From Euryodendron excelsum (taxonomy: Eukaryota > Streptophyta > Magnoliopsida > Ericales > Pentaphylacaceae): DNA of 64,000 nucleotides. Every line of letters begins with the position of its first letter. Position 1 is the first letter of the stretch. Under the pieces are notes generated by a model that worked only from the letters and a program-made list of their open reading frames with translations, had not been told where the DNA came from and ran no database searches. The position numbers were made by a program, and so were the translations under genes. The stretch covers positions 20,073,501 through 20,137,500 of the forward strand of contig CM065392.1 in NCBI GenBank assembly GCA_033060915.1, read 5' to 3'. This document shows positions 10,722 to 24,005 of this stretch, one piece after another.

Positions 10722-12280
10722 ATGGCAACTATGTTTGGAAGCTCTAGGTGAGGGTCAATCCACCAATAGACCTTCCATGTTTAATGGGACTAACTACAAT
10801 TTTTGAAAGAATAGAATGAGAATTTATATCCAATCTATTGACTATAAGTTATGGAGGATCATTGTCAATGATCCTAAGACTCCCACCAGGACCATTGAAA
10901 GTTTAGTCATCCTTAAACCTGAAAATAAATGGGATGAGAATGACTTAAAGCTTTTGCAATCCAATGCTAAAGCCATGAACATCTTATATTGTGCATTAGA
11001 TTCAAATGAATTCAATAGGATCTTTACTTGTGAATCTACAAAGGAAATTTGGGATAAACTTGAAGTGACTCATGAAGGGACCTATCAGGTCAAGGAGTCC
11101 AAGATTAACATTCTTGTGAATAATTATGAACTATTTAGAATAAAAACTAATGAGTCTATAACTAAAATATTTACTAGATTTATTGACATTGTTAATGGTT
11201 TACAGTTTCTTGGAAGAGTGTATCATAACAATGAATAGGTGAGAAAGATTTTAAGATCATTTCTAAAGACATGGAAAGCCAAGGTGACAGCTATATAAAA
11301 AGCCAAAGACCTCAACACATTGTCACTTGAGGAGCGTCTTGGATTTCTCATGACCTATGAGCTAACATAAAAACAAAATGCTCAAGAAGAGAAGGACAAG
11401 AAGAAGAAATCTATTGCATTCATGTTCACCACATTAGAAAATGAATCTGGAAATGAAGATGAAGATAAGGAAGATTTTGCCCTCATTATAAGGAAGTTCA
11501 AAAGATTCAAGAAAAGAAGGTAGAAAGGATTAAAGAAGCCTGAAGCAAAGAGTGAATTCAACAACAAGGATTCAACCATCATATGCTATGAATGCAAGAA
11601 GCTAGGACACATTAAAGCTAAGTATCCAATGCTAAAGAAGAAAGAAAAGAAAGGTATAGGAAAAAGGGATCTAGCTGTCATATGGAGTAAATATGAGGAA
11701 TCCAGCTCTGATGAGGAAGCTGAACCTCAAGAGGTTGCAAACCTATGTCTCATGGCATAAGAGGAGGAATCTAAGATAGTACACACTAAACCATCTAGTT
11801 TTGCATTTGACAAGTTGTAAGATGTTTTTGATGATTTACTCGCCGAATTCAAAAAGATGAGCATAAAAAATAGTTTTCTAAAAAAGGCGGTGTCCACAAT
11901 CATTAAGGAGAGTGAAGATTACAAAATGAAAATGAAAATAAAATTTTGAACAAAGAAATTCTATTTTGAAAGAAAAAGTAAATGATTTAGAAAAATTCCT
12001 TGCAAAATTTGTTGATGGAAAAGAAAAGCTTGATGCCATGCTTGGTAAACAAAAGTGTTCTCTTGACAAGGCTGGAATAAGCAACAATCCTTTTAAAGAT
12101 AAAAACTTTTCAAAAACAAAAATTACGTGCTTTGATTGTCAAAAGAGAGGCCATCCAGCTAGCAAATGTTACATTATACAAAAATCTCATGCTCCTAAGA
12201 ATGTTTGGGTCCTAAAAGAATCATTAAAAACTAACTCCCATGGACCTAAAATGATTTGGGTACTAAAGGTGAAGGTTTGA
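10722..12280 (+). pseudogene. Copia gag (degenerate)
   Basis: Gag remains with several stops and shifts of frame. The start M-A-T-M-F-G at 10722 is followed quickly by a stop. The longest intact part is 10816-11238 (140 codons) and holds the UBN2/retrotran_gag-like core with K-E-I-W-D-K-L-E-V-T-H-E-G-T. A first zinc knuckle C-Y-E-C-x4-G-H lies at 11584-11625 but its last Cys codon is now Tyr. A second, complete CCHC knuckle (C-F-D-C-x4-G-H-x4-C) lies at 12128-12172. Two knuckles fit SIRE/Maximus Gag, which packages the element RNA. In-frame stops, for example at 11236, show it cannot make a full Gag. Confidence 0.8.
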
Positions 12281-12298
12281 GTTGATGTTCTTATAAGT

Positions 12299-13624
12299 AT
12301 GTCTTCAAGCAATGTCAAAAAGGACCATTGGTACTTGAATAATGGTTGTTCGAGACACATTACTGGAAATGAATCTCAATTCACATCTCTCACACCAAAA
12401 GATGGAGACTTGGTCACTTTTGGAGACAATAGCAAAGGTAAGATCATCGGTATAGGTAGTATTGGTAAAAACTCTTCTACTTCAATTGAAAATGTCTTAC
12501 TTGTTAAAGGCCTTAAGCATAACATGTTGAGCATTAGTCAATTGTATGACAAAGATTGTAAGGTAGTGTTTGAATCTTCTAAGTGCATTGTAGTTAATAT
12601 AAATGACAACAAGACCATATTGACTGGACATAGGCAAGGTAATATTTATATTTTTAATTTAAATGATTTATCTTCTTGCAAAATAAAGTGTCTTGTTGCT
12701 ATGAACAGTGAAGATAATTGGTTGTGGTATAGAAGGCTTGATCATATTAGTATGAACATTCTTTCAAAAATTTTAAAAAATGAACTAGTGAATGGTCTTT
12801 CCAAACTTAAATTTGAAAAAGACAAAATTTGTGATGTATGTCAAATGGGGAAACAAACCAAAATTTCTTTCAAATCTACTAATATGCTCTCTACCTCTAG
12901 GTCACTACAACTCTTGTATATGGTAAGTAATATGCTCTTGTTATTGTTGATGATTACTCAAGATACACTTAGACATTCTTTTTAGCTCACAATGATGAAT
13001 TATTGTTTTCTTTACCAAGTTTTGCAAAAGGTTTAAAATGAAGAAAGATTTACAATCATAGCAATTAAGATTGACCATGGTGGTGAGTTTCATTGCAAAT
13101 CTTTTGAAATGTATTGTGATAAAAATAGTTTTGAACACAATTTTTCAGCAACTAGAACTCCTTAACAAAATGGAGTTGTTGAGAGGAAAAATAGGACTTT
13201 AGAAGAAAGGGTGAGAACAATGCTTTGTGAAAATAATTTGCCAAAATATTTTTGGGTTGAAGTTGTCAATATAGCTTGTTATGTTTTAAATATAGTTTCG
13301 GTGAGAAAACTTTCAAACAAAACCCCATTTGAGTTTTGAAAAGACAATAAACTAAATGTTTTACAGTTTAGAACTTTTGAATGCAAATGTGTTGTGTTGA
13401 ATAACAATAAAGATAACCTTGGTACGTTTGATACAAAATTAGATGTGGGTGTTTTTCTTGGCTATTCCGCTCATAGCAATGCCTATAGAATTTTCAATAA
13501 AAGAATTTTAGTTGTTGAAGAATTAATGCATATTACCTTTGATGAACTAAATTCTTTGCCAAAGAATATTGTGAGTGATGATGTGGAACAAAGCTTGAAT
13601 AAGTTGAACATCAATCCAACTTAA
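12299..13624 (+). pseudogene. Copia pol: protease and integrase (degenerate)
   Basis: The protease region has W-Y-L-N-N-G-C-S-R-H-I-T-G where an active enzyme has D-S-G; the catalytic Asp is replaced by Asn. The GAG-pre-integrase zinc region (12720-12860) keeps C-D-V-C but has lost the first His. The integrase core is broken after 12900. Later parts keep D-H-G-G-E-F (about 13072-13089) and N-G-V-V-E-R-K-N-R-T (about 13168-13200), which hold one catalytic Asp and the catalytic Glu. Stops interrupt the core and 13337-13339. The segment 13394-13624 is the integrase C-terminal region. Domain order protease-integrase-RT is the Copia order. Confidence 0.85.
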
Positions 13625-13859
13625 AGTGAAGCTCTACTACAAGAAAAAGGAGACCAAAACATTCCTTCAAGCCAACTGGATGTAAATCAAGGGCTGTCAA
13701 AGAAATGGAAGTTTGTCCACAACCATCCAACATAACAAATACTAGGTAATCCATCACAAGGGGCAAGAATAAGATCATCTCTTAGAAATATATGTAACCA
13801 TGTTGCTTTTCTATCACAAATAAAACCAAAATGCTTTCAAGAAGCTGAAAATGATGAAT

Positions 13860-15352
13860 TTTAGATTATGGCCATGCAAGATGAGTTGAACCAATTTGAA
13901 ATGAATGAGGTTTGGAACCTTGTTCTTAGCCTGATGATCATCCTATAATTAGAACCAAATGGGCATTTAGAAATAAAATGGATGAATTTGGAACTGTTGC
14001 GAGAAATAAAGCCAAACTTGTAGCTCAAAGTTATAGTCAAGAAGAAGGAATTGATTTTGATGAGACATATACACCTGTAGTTAGATTAAAGCCTATTAAA
14101 ATGTTTCTTGCATTTTCATGTTTTAAAAATTTCAAACTTTATCAAATGGATGTAAAAAGTGCATTTTTGAATGGTTTTATTTCTGAAGAGGTTTATGTTG
14201 AACAACCTCCTGATCTTGAAAATACAAAATTTTCAAATCTTGTTTTCAAACTTACAAAAGCACTTTATGATTTAAAACAAGCCCCAAGGGTTTGGTATGA
14301 AATATTGAGCAAATTTTTTATTGAAAATGGTTTCACAAGAGGAAAGGTTGATACCACACTTTTTATAAAGATTAAAGACCATAATATGCTTATTATGCAA
14401 ATTTATGTGGATGACATCATATTTGGCTCTACTAAATAGAAGTTTTACAAGGAATTTACTAAGTGTATACAGGGTGAATTTGAAATGAGCATAATGGCAG
14501 AACTTAACTTCTTCCTTGGACTTCAAATCAAACAATTAAAAGAAATGCATCTTCATAAATCAAGCTAAGTACATCAAAGACTTACTCAATAAATTTGATA
14601 TGAAAGATACAAAGCCATTGAGCACTCCCATGAGTACTTCAACAAAGCTTGACAAATATGAGAAAGGTATCTTTGTAGATACCAAATTATATAGAAGTAT
14701 GATTGACTCATTACTCTTTCTAACTGCTAGTAGGCCTTATATCATGTTTAATGTATGCTTATGTGCTAGATTTCATTCTAATCCTAAGGAATCATATGTT
14801 GTAGCCGTTAAAAAGATTTTTAGATATCTCAAGCACATACCTAACCTTAGATTATGGTATTCTAAGGACACATCTTTAAACTTGATTGGCTATTTTGATG
14901 CTAACTATACTTGTAGTAAAGTTAATAGAAAAAGCACTAGTGACTCTTGTAAGTTTCTTGGTAATATGCTTGTTTCATGATTTAGTAATAAACAAAACTC
15001 AGTTGCACTTTCCACAGTTGAAACAGAGTACATTGTAGCTGGAATCTATTGTGCTCAAGTCCTTTGGATCAAACACCAACTAGAGGATTTTAGACTGACA
15101 TTTGAACACATTCTTATCAGATGTGATAATACAAGTGCCGTCAATTTGACCAAAAACCCCATTCAGCACTCTCGCACAATACATATTGAAATTAGACATC
15201 ACTTTATACGTGATCATGTGCAAAAATGTGATATTAAACTTGACTTTGTAAGCACTGAGAGCCAATTTTTTGATATATTCACAAAACCATTGAGTGCGGA
15301 TAAGTTTTGCATGATTATAAGAGAATTAGGAATGAGTAATCCAATATCTTGA
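13860..15352 (+). pseudogene. Copia pol: reverse transcriptase and RNase H (degenerate)
   Basis: RT_RVT2 family. The best part, 13978-14439, is open for 153 codons and contains the Copia signatures M-D-V-K-S-A-F-L-N-G, K-Q-A-P-R and the active-site box Y-V-D-D-I-I-F-G (14404-14427). RNase H follows with K-P-L-S-T-P-M, T-A-S-R-P, A-R-F-H-S-N-P-K-E and, at its end, H-I-E-I-R-H-H-F-I-R-D-H-V (15182-15223) and F-T-K-P-L. It is broken by a stop at 14437, a frame change near 14555 and a stop at 14978. The closing sequence is typical of Maximus/SIRE and ends at 15352. Confidence 0.9.
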
Positions 15353-15648
15353 TTGATTTATATGTTCTTCATGTTCAATAATGCTGTTGAATCTTTACAA
15401 TTAATGAAATACTTATTTGATGCATTGCATATCATTTATAAGTCATATTTTGCATTTTATAAAGGAATAGTTGACCTCTGACCTCAAGGAGTCGACCCCT
15501 ATTTCTTGATAACAGCTTATGTTAGCTTCTATTGAAAAGAGTTGACCCCAATAGAATAAGTGTCAACCCATTTTAACAGAGAGCTCAAAAGCAATTCTCC
15601 AAGAAAATAGTCGACCCCTCGAAGCTAAGATTCGACCCTTCTGTGCAG
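15353..15648 (+). other. Spacer after pol with GTCGAC-type repeats
   Basis: Non-coding leader between pol and the next ORF. From 15478 to 15640 it has five imperfect copies of (A)GTCGACCCC or GTTGACCCC-like units, similar to the LTR minisatellite. It is cut by the solo LTR at 15649 and resumes at 19623. Confidence 0.6.
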
Positions 15649-18600
15649 TGTAAGCACCCCATCTTTGCTCTCTCGAAAATCTCTAGCCCGATTGGACTCA
15701 CATTTAAACTGCCATGGACACATTTAAGCCCAAACCGACTTTCCAGACTCAATCTAGTCAATCAATAGAAGCAAAATGATCAAAATGTCCTTGGGGCATT
15801 ACTCGGTCCAATTCTAGTTGGCACGTCTTCCTAGAGACGGTAAATTTATATTTTAACCTCAATTCCAGTTCCCATTGTAGTCTAGACCAATCAAACTCAA
15901 TTTGGCACGTCTTTTGAGAAAGTTGACACCTCAGACAGTAAATTCATCCAACATGACACGTTTATCGAGAAAGCATAAATCCCTCAGAATGATAAGTCCT
16001 TTCACACTGGTTGACTGGGATAAAACCCAAGTCCTCGAGATAGTAGAGCTATTCACTTTTGGTGCCTGCTAGCCCGCTAACGTAGAATGTTTGCTAGTTA
16101 ACATGTCGATCGGGAAAGTACCTAAAGCCTCGAGATGATAAAACCATCCAACAGCTTTCTGAGATTAGGCAATCTCTAGAATGAACGAACACCGTCAGAG
16201 TAACGGAAACACTCATAAATATTGCAACCGTCAGAGTGCCGGAAACATTCGCAAACAAGTCAACATAAAAAAATGTTAACAAATCCCATATGTTACGAGA
16301 CCAAACACGCCTTTTGGATGTGACACGTTTACCAAATGGCAGGATACCTTTAGAAACCAACTCGTCACATATATTCAGAGTGGTAAAAGTACTCAAAACC
16401 TAGGTCAACACCAGTGCCTGCTAGCCCACTCTGGTAAAAAATGACTAAACTGTCCCTTGGGCCTATCAGTACGCTTCTTGAGAAAGTACTTAAGACCTTA
16501 GAGCTGTAAGTCCATAATTCTAAGATTGTCCATGGATAATCTAGCACGTTCAAGTGCCTTCCAGTCAGTTCTAGATCAATTCCGAGAATATCCGGTTAAA
16601 ATGACTATTTTGCCCTTAGGTATCCAATTGCCTCCAAAAACCACACCAGCTCTAGGTATTCTAGGGATGATTTTAATAGTATTTTCAATCTTCTAGTACC
16701 CTTCTAGATTATTCTGAGTCCAATCTGGCAAACTAGTGCGAAATGACCATTTTGCCCCTAGTGGGCCGGTCGCCTTTTCTAACCATACCGGTTTTGGGTA
16801 TCAAACCGGTAATCCTTTAGAGCACTTCTTGATGGTATTTAAGTGTTTAAGTGTTTAAATGACCTTCAAATCCTATCTCGGTCGACTCCGAACCAGTTTA
16901 AGTGTTTCACTATTCAAATGACCATTTTGCCCTTAGAGGGCCGATCACTCTTGTTTTTACCACACCAGCTCTAGTTATCAAACTGGTTACTTCTGGGACA
17001 CTCTTTTAGGGATTCTCATCCATCCTCGACCTTCCGGATCATTCTTGGACTTTTTAAAGTCACTCCTAGTGGAGATAGGCCAAAAATTGCATAGTAGTCA
17101 TTAGGACAGACATCTAAATCTTCTGCCTTGCGTCCTAATGATCATAAGCCGCTGGGGCCATTACAACAGGCGCTAAGCCTCACTCTAATTGCCTATAAAT
17201 ACAGACCACCTCCTACATAAAAAGGATCCACAAATTCAGTTCAAAAATGCTGCCCCACTGAAAACAGGCCTCGAAACCCTAGTTCTCTCAAGCCTCCTTC
17301 AAACCTAGCTTCTCTACACTCCATAAATACAAGCCCTAGCCTCTATACACTCTATACAATCAAATACAAGCATCCATTGAAGATCAAGTGTTGCATATTC
17401 AAAGCTCTTAAGGTGAAGCAAACAAAGCAAATAAAGCAATCAAAGCAAAAAGGAAACAATGTAGGTTTTCAATTTAGTTTATGCAATCCCCCTCTCTTTT
17501 CTCTCTCCTAACCCACTTGGATTTTCTTCAATTTTAATTCTCATCTTCTACCACCCTTTTTTGCATGCTTGAAATAAGGGACTTCCTAGTTCATGCCTAG
17601 GAAGACTTGTTAAAGGTTACTATGCTGGGGGCTTTCTTCAAGTTTAACCTAAGACAATGTGGGTTCGGCCCCCTTGATTACGTGGTGAAGCCCAACCTTG
17701 TATGTTCATGTCTTTATTGTATTGTGGTTATCATATTCATGCATTGCATTCAATATTGCATCCAAAGTTGTTTTCAAACTTGCATCAAAGTTTTCATTCA
17801 AAACTTACATTCAAAACCTCATTCTTTCAAGCTTGTCTTCAAAATCACAACCTAAGATGATTCCAACCACTCCACAGTTTGGGTTGTTTTAAGAAAGTGT
17901 TATATTTAAATTGACCATCAAAGTCTAAAGTTTGGGTTCAAGCCCTAATTTATTTTACAATAAATCATAATTCTATGGTAATTTTAGCTATTCCATGGTT
18001 AGCGTTGCTTTAGAAAAAGTGTTACATTCAATGGGATCATCAAGGTCCAAATCTTGTTTTCCAATCATAATTGTTTTCAAAATCACAACCCCAGAATAGT
18101 TTTAATCCTTTCATGGTTATAATCGTTTTAGGAAAGTGAAATATTCAAGAGACTTGCAAAAGTCCATATTCAAACCTTTCCCAAATAGTTTTTACAAATC
18201 CAGTTCCTAAAAAGCTCTTTTCAAAGATCTACTTTTCAAAAACTCCTTATCTTGAAGTCCAAGTCAAAACCCTAGAATCCATAATTATAAAACCCTAATT
18301 CATTTCTTAAAATCATGATTTTCTATTTGCCTCAAATCATAGATTTCTAAAACCCTTTTTCTATCAAGTCGTAGATTTCCAAATTCAAAATTTTCAAAAC
18401 TAAAGCCTTCCAATTTCAAGTCAAATCTATACAAGTCTTTTCAAGTTAAGTGTTTCTAAATCGAATCAAGTATTTTTCTAATATTTCTTAAGTCCAACTT
18501 TCCTTATTCAGAACTTTCCAAAAATAAAATTTTTCTAAAGTGAAATTTTCTTAATTTGAAACTTTCTTAAATTAGAACTTTTTAAAATCAAACTTTCTAG

Positions 18601-19622
18601 AATCAAACTTTTTCAAGTTCAAATCAAGTCTTTCCAATTCGATTGCATGCTTCAAACCATAGGTTACCAAAGTCCTAGGATGTCAAAACCTAAGTTCAAC
18701 CCTAACCCTAAGTTAGGAAACCTCAAGTCCAAATCAAGGTGATTTTCAAACTCCAATTCAAGTCAAGATGACTTCAAAGTTCTATTCAAGCTTTTCAAAT
18801 CAAAGTCAATTTCAAATCCTCCAAGAAAAGTTCAAAATCAAACTCTTTTCAAATCAAACTTTCTAAAGGCCTCAAAACATCTTTTCAAATCAAACAAGAC
18901 CTCAAAGTGTCTATTTTCAATCGAATCCCAAGTTCGAACTAAGACTGACCTGATTCTTAATAAACGAATACGTAGGCAAAACTCATGAGTGCAATCACAA
19001 CCTTTTTTTAAGTTTCCAATTTCCATAACTCTTTTCAAAATTCCAATTCCTTTTTTTGAAAATCTCTCTTCAAATTCTTTTCATGCACTTGCATGTCATG
19101 CATCATATCAAACTCTTTTCTAAATTCTTTTCAAAGTGGATAGTATTAAACATTTGTTAATCAGAGATTCTAAATGAATGAATTTAGGGTAGAAAGATAT
19201 GTAGGTACCGTAAGGGCGGGATAAGGTGATAGCCTAGTGCATTTTCCCTATACATAACTAACCCTCGAATCATAGATCATTGTTTTCAAGAGACTAAAAC
19301 TGAAGTTATTTTTCAAAAAGGCTTAAATCTTTCCAAAGGTTGCCAAACAACCTATTTTCTCCACACACACAAAAACCCCTCTCTTGATGAAGTTTTTCAA
19401 AAATCTCAAGTTTAATTTTCGGATTGCACTTTGTTTTAAGTAACCTAACTCACTTAAATAAAGTTAGGTGGCGACTCCAAATCATCTTTCAAATGCCCTT
19501 ATCCAAATTAATTTCTAATTCAAATCTAGTCGCACTCGCCCTTCTAGGAGGGTAAGTTCTAACGACAAAGTACCGTGCATTTTTCCCACCATTCTGGAGT
19601 GTTGAAAAATCAGGGTGCGACA
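15649..19622 (+). mobile_element. Solo LTR, Tat/Ogre-like Gypsy
   Basis: A 3974-bp segment starts TGTAAGCACCCC and ends GGGTGCGACA, the near inverted-repeat ends common to large Tat/Ogre LTRs. It is flanked by the 5-bp TSD TGCAG on both sides (15644-15648 and 19623-19627). It holds a promoter-like GCCTATAAATACAG (17190-17203) and, near its end, GGTGGCGACTCC (19470-19481). No internal coding region, PBS or second LTR is present, so it is a solo LTR left by recombination between two LTRs. It is inserted in the Copia element in the sense direction. The middle (18100-18900) is rich in irregular (C)TTTTCAAATCAAACTTTC-like units. Confidence 0.85.
17190..17203 (+). promoter_or_regulatory. TATA box of the solo LTR
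   Basis: GCCTATAAATACAG lies at the point where the LTR changes to a leader-like, C-rich transcript start region (GACCACCTCCTAC). The same arrangement occurs on the minus strand of the outer LTR at about 8368-8379. It may still drive transcription. Confidence 0.55.
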
Positions 19623-19827
19623 TGCAGTTGCTTAGTGACTTTAAATACCCTTGTTTATTCAGTAAAATAAAAATTTTTCCTCTTTCTCATTCTCTCTCGA
19701 CGAACAGTTTCTCCAATTGCTAAGAACTATCAAACCTCTCCACAAATCACTCTCAACTCCCATATATACCTATTTTGATCCCTTCAAACCTATTCCCAAC
19801 AACCATTGATCCCTTAATTAATCTATT

Positions 19828-21159
19828 ATGGCACCAAAAACTAACAAGTCGAAGAAAGGGAAGAAAACTGTAGAAGAGTCAACACCCATGTGACAGGGAG
19901 CAAAAAGAGAAAGGATCATGGGGAATCATCTATGCGACATGGGAAGAAGAAGAAATCGAAGGGAATTACTCAAGATGAAGGGAAGGTTGAAAGGAATAAG
20001 ACCTATTTTTCCAGCACTGAGGCTGAAGTAAAGTATTATTGAACATTTTCTTTGAAGCCTATTTTAAATGGTAAATGGATAAATTTTCAATTCTTTACTG
20101 AGGAGAATTTTGAATTTGAGTCTATACTAGATGCTTTTGGTTGGAAATCAATGACACAAATTAGGGAAGATGTATATCCCAAATTAGTTGGGTAGTTCTA
20201 TGCCTATGCCAACAGAGGGTTTGTCACACAAGACATTGATAGTTGGGTAAAAGGAGTATCATTCACCATCACCAAAATTGTGATTTGCCATATTTTAGGA
20301 ATTGGTAGTGGTGGTGAAGTTCAAAGAAAGGAAGTGGATGGAAAAACTCAATTGATTGCTCTCTATGGATAAGAAACTGTTGCAAGTATAGAACCCCTAG
20401 CCAAGGACCTACTTTTAGACCTTAGACTTGTCCATCATTTCATTTGCAAGATTTTAATTAGTAAAGGTGGAAATTTTGACTTTATCTCTGAAAATGAATT
20501 ATTCTTTTTTGGGGCTTATATGAGCAACACCAAGATTGACTTGGCCATGTTTATTAAGGATCATGTTTTAAAAGCCCTCCAAAGAAAAATGAGTATACTT
20601 TATGGGTTACTTCTAACCAAAGTGTTTAAGCACTTTAAGGTTGACTTGACAGGAGAGAAAAAGGCCCTTAAACCTTTATGTGATGAATATAATGGGAAAA
20701 CCCTCAAGAGAATTGGTTATCATAAAGTGAACAAGATTTGGTCCCCTAGAAAGGAAAAGGGTGAAGGTGTTACATCTGCAAAAGGCAAATAAGTTGAAGA
20801 GAGTGAGACATCCCATGCTGAAACAAATGATGCCTTAAGGAAAGTTTTTCCCATGGGCCTTGTTCTAACTAATATGTCTGTAGATAAGTCTCTAGTCTTG
20901 GTGATCTTGAAAGGAATACAGACATATAATACGAAAATGTTTGCCAAAATAGATGCCAAGGTTGACAATGGAGCTACAAGATTAGAGGTTTTAGAAACCA
21001 AAGTGAGAGCTATTGTCAATGATGGCCAGAAAATGAAGACAGATCTGTTGTAAGTCATTGATCTCTCCACCAAACATTTGGGAAAGTATATCAAGAGAGT
21101 AATTGGCACGAATTACCAACTTCTTAACTCACTAGTAGTAGAATTTACATATTAAGAGG
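19828..21159 (+). pseudogene. Copia env-position ORF, 5' part (plant transposon-protein-like)
   Basis: After pol, an ATG at 19828 opens a degenerate ORF that begins with a Lys-rich segment (M-A-P-K-T-N-K-S-K-K-G-K-K). The region at about 20060-20480 reads N-F-E-F-E-S-I-L-D-A-F-G-W, Y-P-K-L-V-G, Y-A-Y-A-N-R-G-F-V and W-V-K-G-V-S-F-T-I, resembling the putative plant transposon protein domain found in LTR elements. Intact stretches are 20520-20792 and 20853-21053. Stops lie at several points. This position, between pol and the 3' LTR, is where SIRE elements carry an env-like gene; no signal peptide or membrane segment is clear here. The ORF is cut at 21159 by the element 21160-27041. Confidence 0.6.
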
Positions 21160-22616
21160 TGATTGTGCTTCAATAGTGCAATTATAAGACCTTAACTAGT
21201 GTTTTGTTAGTGTTAGTTTATGATTTTATGTGTCTTTTTAGTTATGTTATAGTACTAACTAAGTTCATTATGCTTTGTATAGCTTTTGAGCTTACATAGA
21301 AGGATTTCGGATACATTTTGGACATAGGTTTTAAGAGAATGCTGTTAGAGTACAAGTTGCTGAAGTTGTGGTACAAACTGTTGAAATAAGCAGAGTTGAA
21401 ACTTTGTAATGCCATATTTCTCAAACCAGGAAGGATAATGGACCTATAATATGTCGATTTCATACAACTTTTTGAGATCTACAACTTTTGTGAAGGCACA
21501 CTAGCCGTCCGGATGCCCTAAGGGACACGCCCGGACGGGTAGTGGCCGTGTTGGTTAAATTGTGAAAAATTTGAAGTGTTGAAACCCGTCAGAGGTGTCA
21601 GGACAGCCCGCTGCAGCCCAGAAATATGTTATGGATAGAATTGAGGTCTTTTTAAGCTCATATGAGTTCTTTTGAGTGAGGGAGAGTTAGAAAACTTTAT
21701 AGAGAGTTTGAAAACCTTAGAGTAAAAGTAGTTTTAGTAGGAATAGTTTTAGAGATCTTTATACCTTTCAAGAATCCTAATTTTTGGAATCATTTCAATT
21801 TTCATATTCAAGATTTGATGTTCTTTCAATTGTTGCAAGCTTTCAATACAATTTTCATGTGTTTTCTTATGGCTTTAAATGGCTAGATCTTTTTCTTGGC
21901 ATGGATTGAAAAGGTAAGTAGGTTGTGGGTAGATATTCAAGATAGTCATATATTTTTCAAGATTTCAAGATCTTCAACCAAGATTTATTTTCTTGCTCTT
22001 GAATATCTTTGAAAACAATATTTTTGATCATATCTGGAATGTATGTATAAACTGATTTGTAAGCAGGGATACATATATCTAGAATTTCTAATAAGGGTAT
22101 TGATTATAATTGTATATATATTCTTAAAAAGAGTATTTTCAGAATCTACTGTTCTTGATTGAGCTCCATACCTAGATACCTACATGTAGACAGGGTTGTG
22201 AACTGGGATGCATAGGCATGGGACCTTGGTACGAACACTAGCAATTTATTAGATTTTAACTCTAAAGAGGGTTAATCAATCTTTAGTCTTATTAATCAAG
22301 ACTATCTTGGAGACCTACTTGTAAGCATATTAACTGAATCAGTCCTGCCAAGACTTTTTGCTTATTGTTGTTTAATCAAGCTTTCTTAATATAAATTTAT
22401 TTTCATTGCCTAGAATAATTTCTCAAACCAAATCTCAAATCAAATTTTCCTTTTACATTCTAGAGTTGTTTTTCTTAAGAGTTCTATTTTTCCAAAGTGA
22501 GTTTTACTATATTCTATCCATATTCTCTGTGGTTCGACCTCGAACTTACCGAGATATTATTACTGCATCGCAATTATACATTAGCAGATATAAATTGCAC
22601 TATTGTGGAGTGATCA
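21160..22616 (+). repeat. 5' LTR of the nested Gypsy-like element
   Basis: Starts TGATTGTGCTTC, ends GTGATCA. By hand count, about 26 differences lie in the first 275 aligned bases versus the 3' LTR, many of them C/T or G/A. Confidence 0.88.
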
Positions 22617-22621
22617 GTTTT

Positions 22622-22639
22622 TGGCGCCGTTGCCAGGGA
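22622..22639 (+). other. Primer-binding site of the nested element
   Basis: TGGCGCCGTTGCCAGGGA directly behind the LTR is the PBS string common to plant Gypsy elements of the Athila/Tat group. Its presence supports a Gypsy origin although no pol is left. Confidence 0.85.
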
Positions 22640-22920
22640 GTCTTATGATTGGTGTTGGTGTGACAATCTTTGGAGAAATCAATTATAGGAAAAGCAACTT
22701 CATCAATCAATCTACAAAAAATGAGGCAACTCAACATTTAGCTTGCTTGGGTACACTCGTTCCATCCCTTTTTAATTTGCGAGCATATTTTTTTATTTAT
22801 TTGTTTATTTTTTCTATTTTTATTTTTAGTTAGATTTGTTTATCTATTTTTTTTTCTTTAGTTGGGAGATTTCTAGTGGAGATTGAGAGGAGTAATTAAT
22901 TATGAATTGGTGGTATAAAT

Positions 22921-24005
22921 ATGTGGAGATTAGAGGATAGGTCGGATAAATTTGAGAATATGACAATGAGTGTGTATGATGATAATATGAGCAGGTACGG
23001 TTATGAGGAGGCACAAGTCTTGCTATGCCGAACTATTGGGGATTATTTAAATGCATCTAGACAAACAAACACTCCCTACTCAAAAACCTACCATCTGGGG
23101 TGGCAAAATCACTGATATTACAATTGGATGAATGAGGGTGTATCACACTTTCAACAATATGACCAATCACATTACCCACAAGATTTTAATTATTATTAAA
23201 CACCCCACTCGGGGTCACTAGAGGACACTCCATATGCGGAAACCTATGATTTGGGGTGGCAACATCCCAACTTTAGTTGGAGTAATGAGGGAACTTCAAG
23301 CCCTCAACAATGCCAACCTCCACCTCTACCTTATGAATCACAAGCTTTTGATGTTTATCAATATCAAGAGGAGACACTAGAGGATATCTTGTCATATTCA
23401 TGCAATCCCAAATAGACTGGAACTCTAGGATGGCAGGCAACCTAGATGATCTTAAGCTTTTTTTAACACAAAACTTGTGTGTTCAAGAGAATGGTGAGTC
23501 TCTTTTTCCACCTCAACCTCTACCTAGCCCCACTAGTATCGCCCACACAAAATAGTCTCTCATTAATCCTAATATTGACAGTGAGCAATTTCAAGCCACC
23601 ACTATCACCCTTAGGAATAAGGAAGTCATTAATAGAACCATTTGTCATGATGAGTCTACACATAGAGAGGGCACTTCTAGGGTGAGTGAGCATATGGTCA
23701 AGGAGGAGGTTAGTTAGAATGATGAACCTAGTAAGGTTCAAAATGAGATAAAGGAAGAGCCTAGGGAGATAGAGAGTGAAAAAAGAGAAGAAAACATAGA
23801 GATACCTAGGGAAGTGAGTCCTTACATCTTAGTGCATGATCACAGGACTCCTTCAAAATCTTCCTTGTACAAGACTTGTGGCCAAGGGCTTAATGAGGAT
23901 TCTAGAATTTCAATTGCTTCTTATTTGTTGAATCCTTATTATGAATTACTAATGAATGAACTAAGGCCAAACTTTGCAGCCATAACACGATGTGGTACTA
24001 GTTGA
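22921..24005 (+). pseudogene. Degenerate ORF of the nested element (gag-like position)
   Basis: Discontinuous coding remains at 22921-23115, 23479-23685 and 23814-24005. Two related motifs, T-Y-H-L-G-W-Q (about 23086) and T-Y-D-L-G-W-Q (about 23248), show an internal duplication, and the region is rich in Asn, Gln, Ser and Tyr. Later it reads E-L-R-P-N-F-A-A-I. I know this kind of sequence from non-autonomous plant LTR elements but cannot assign a domain. Several stops interrupt it. Confidence 0.4.
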
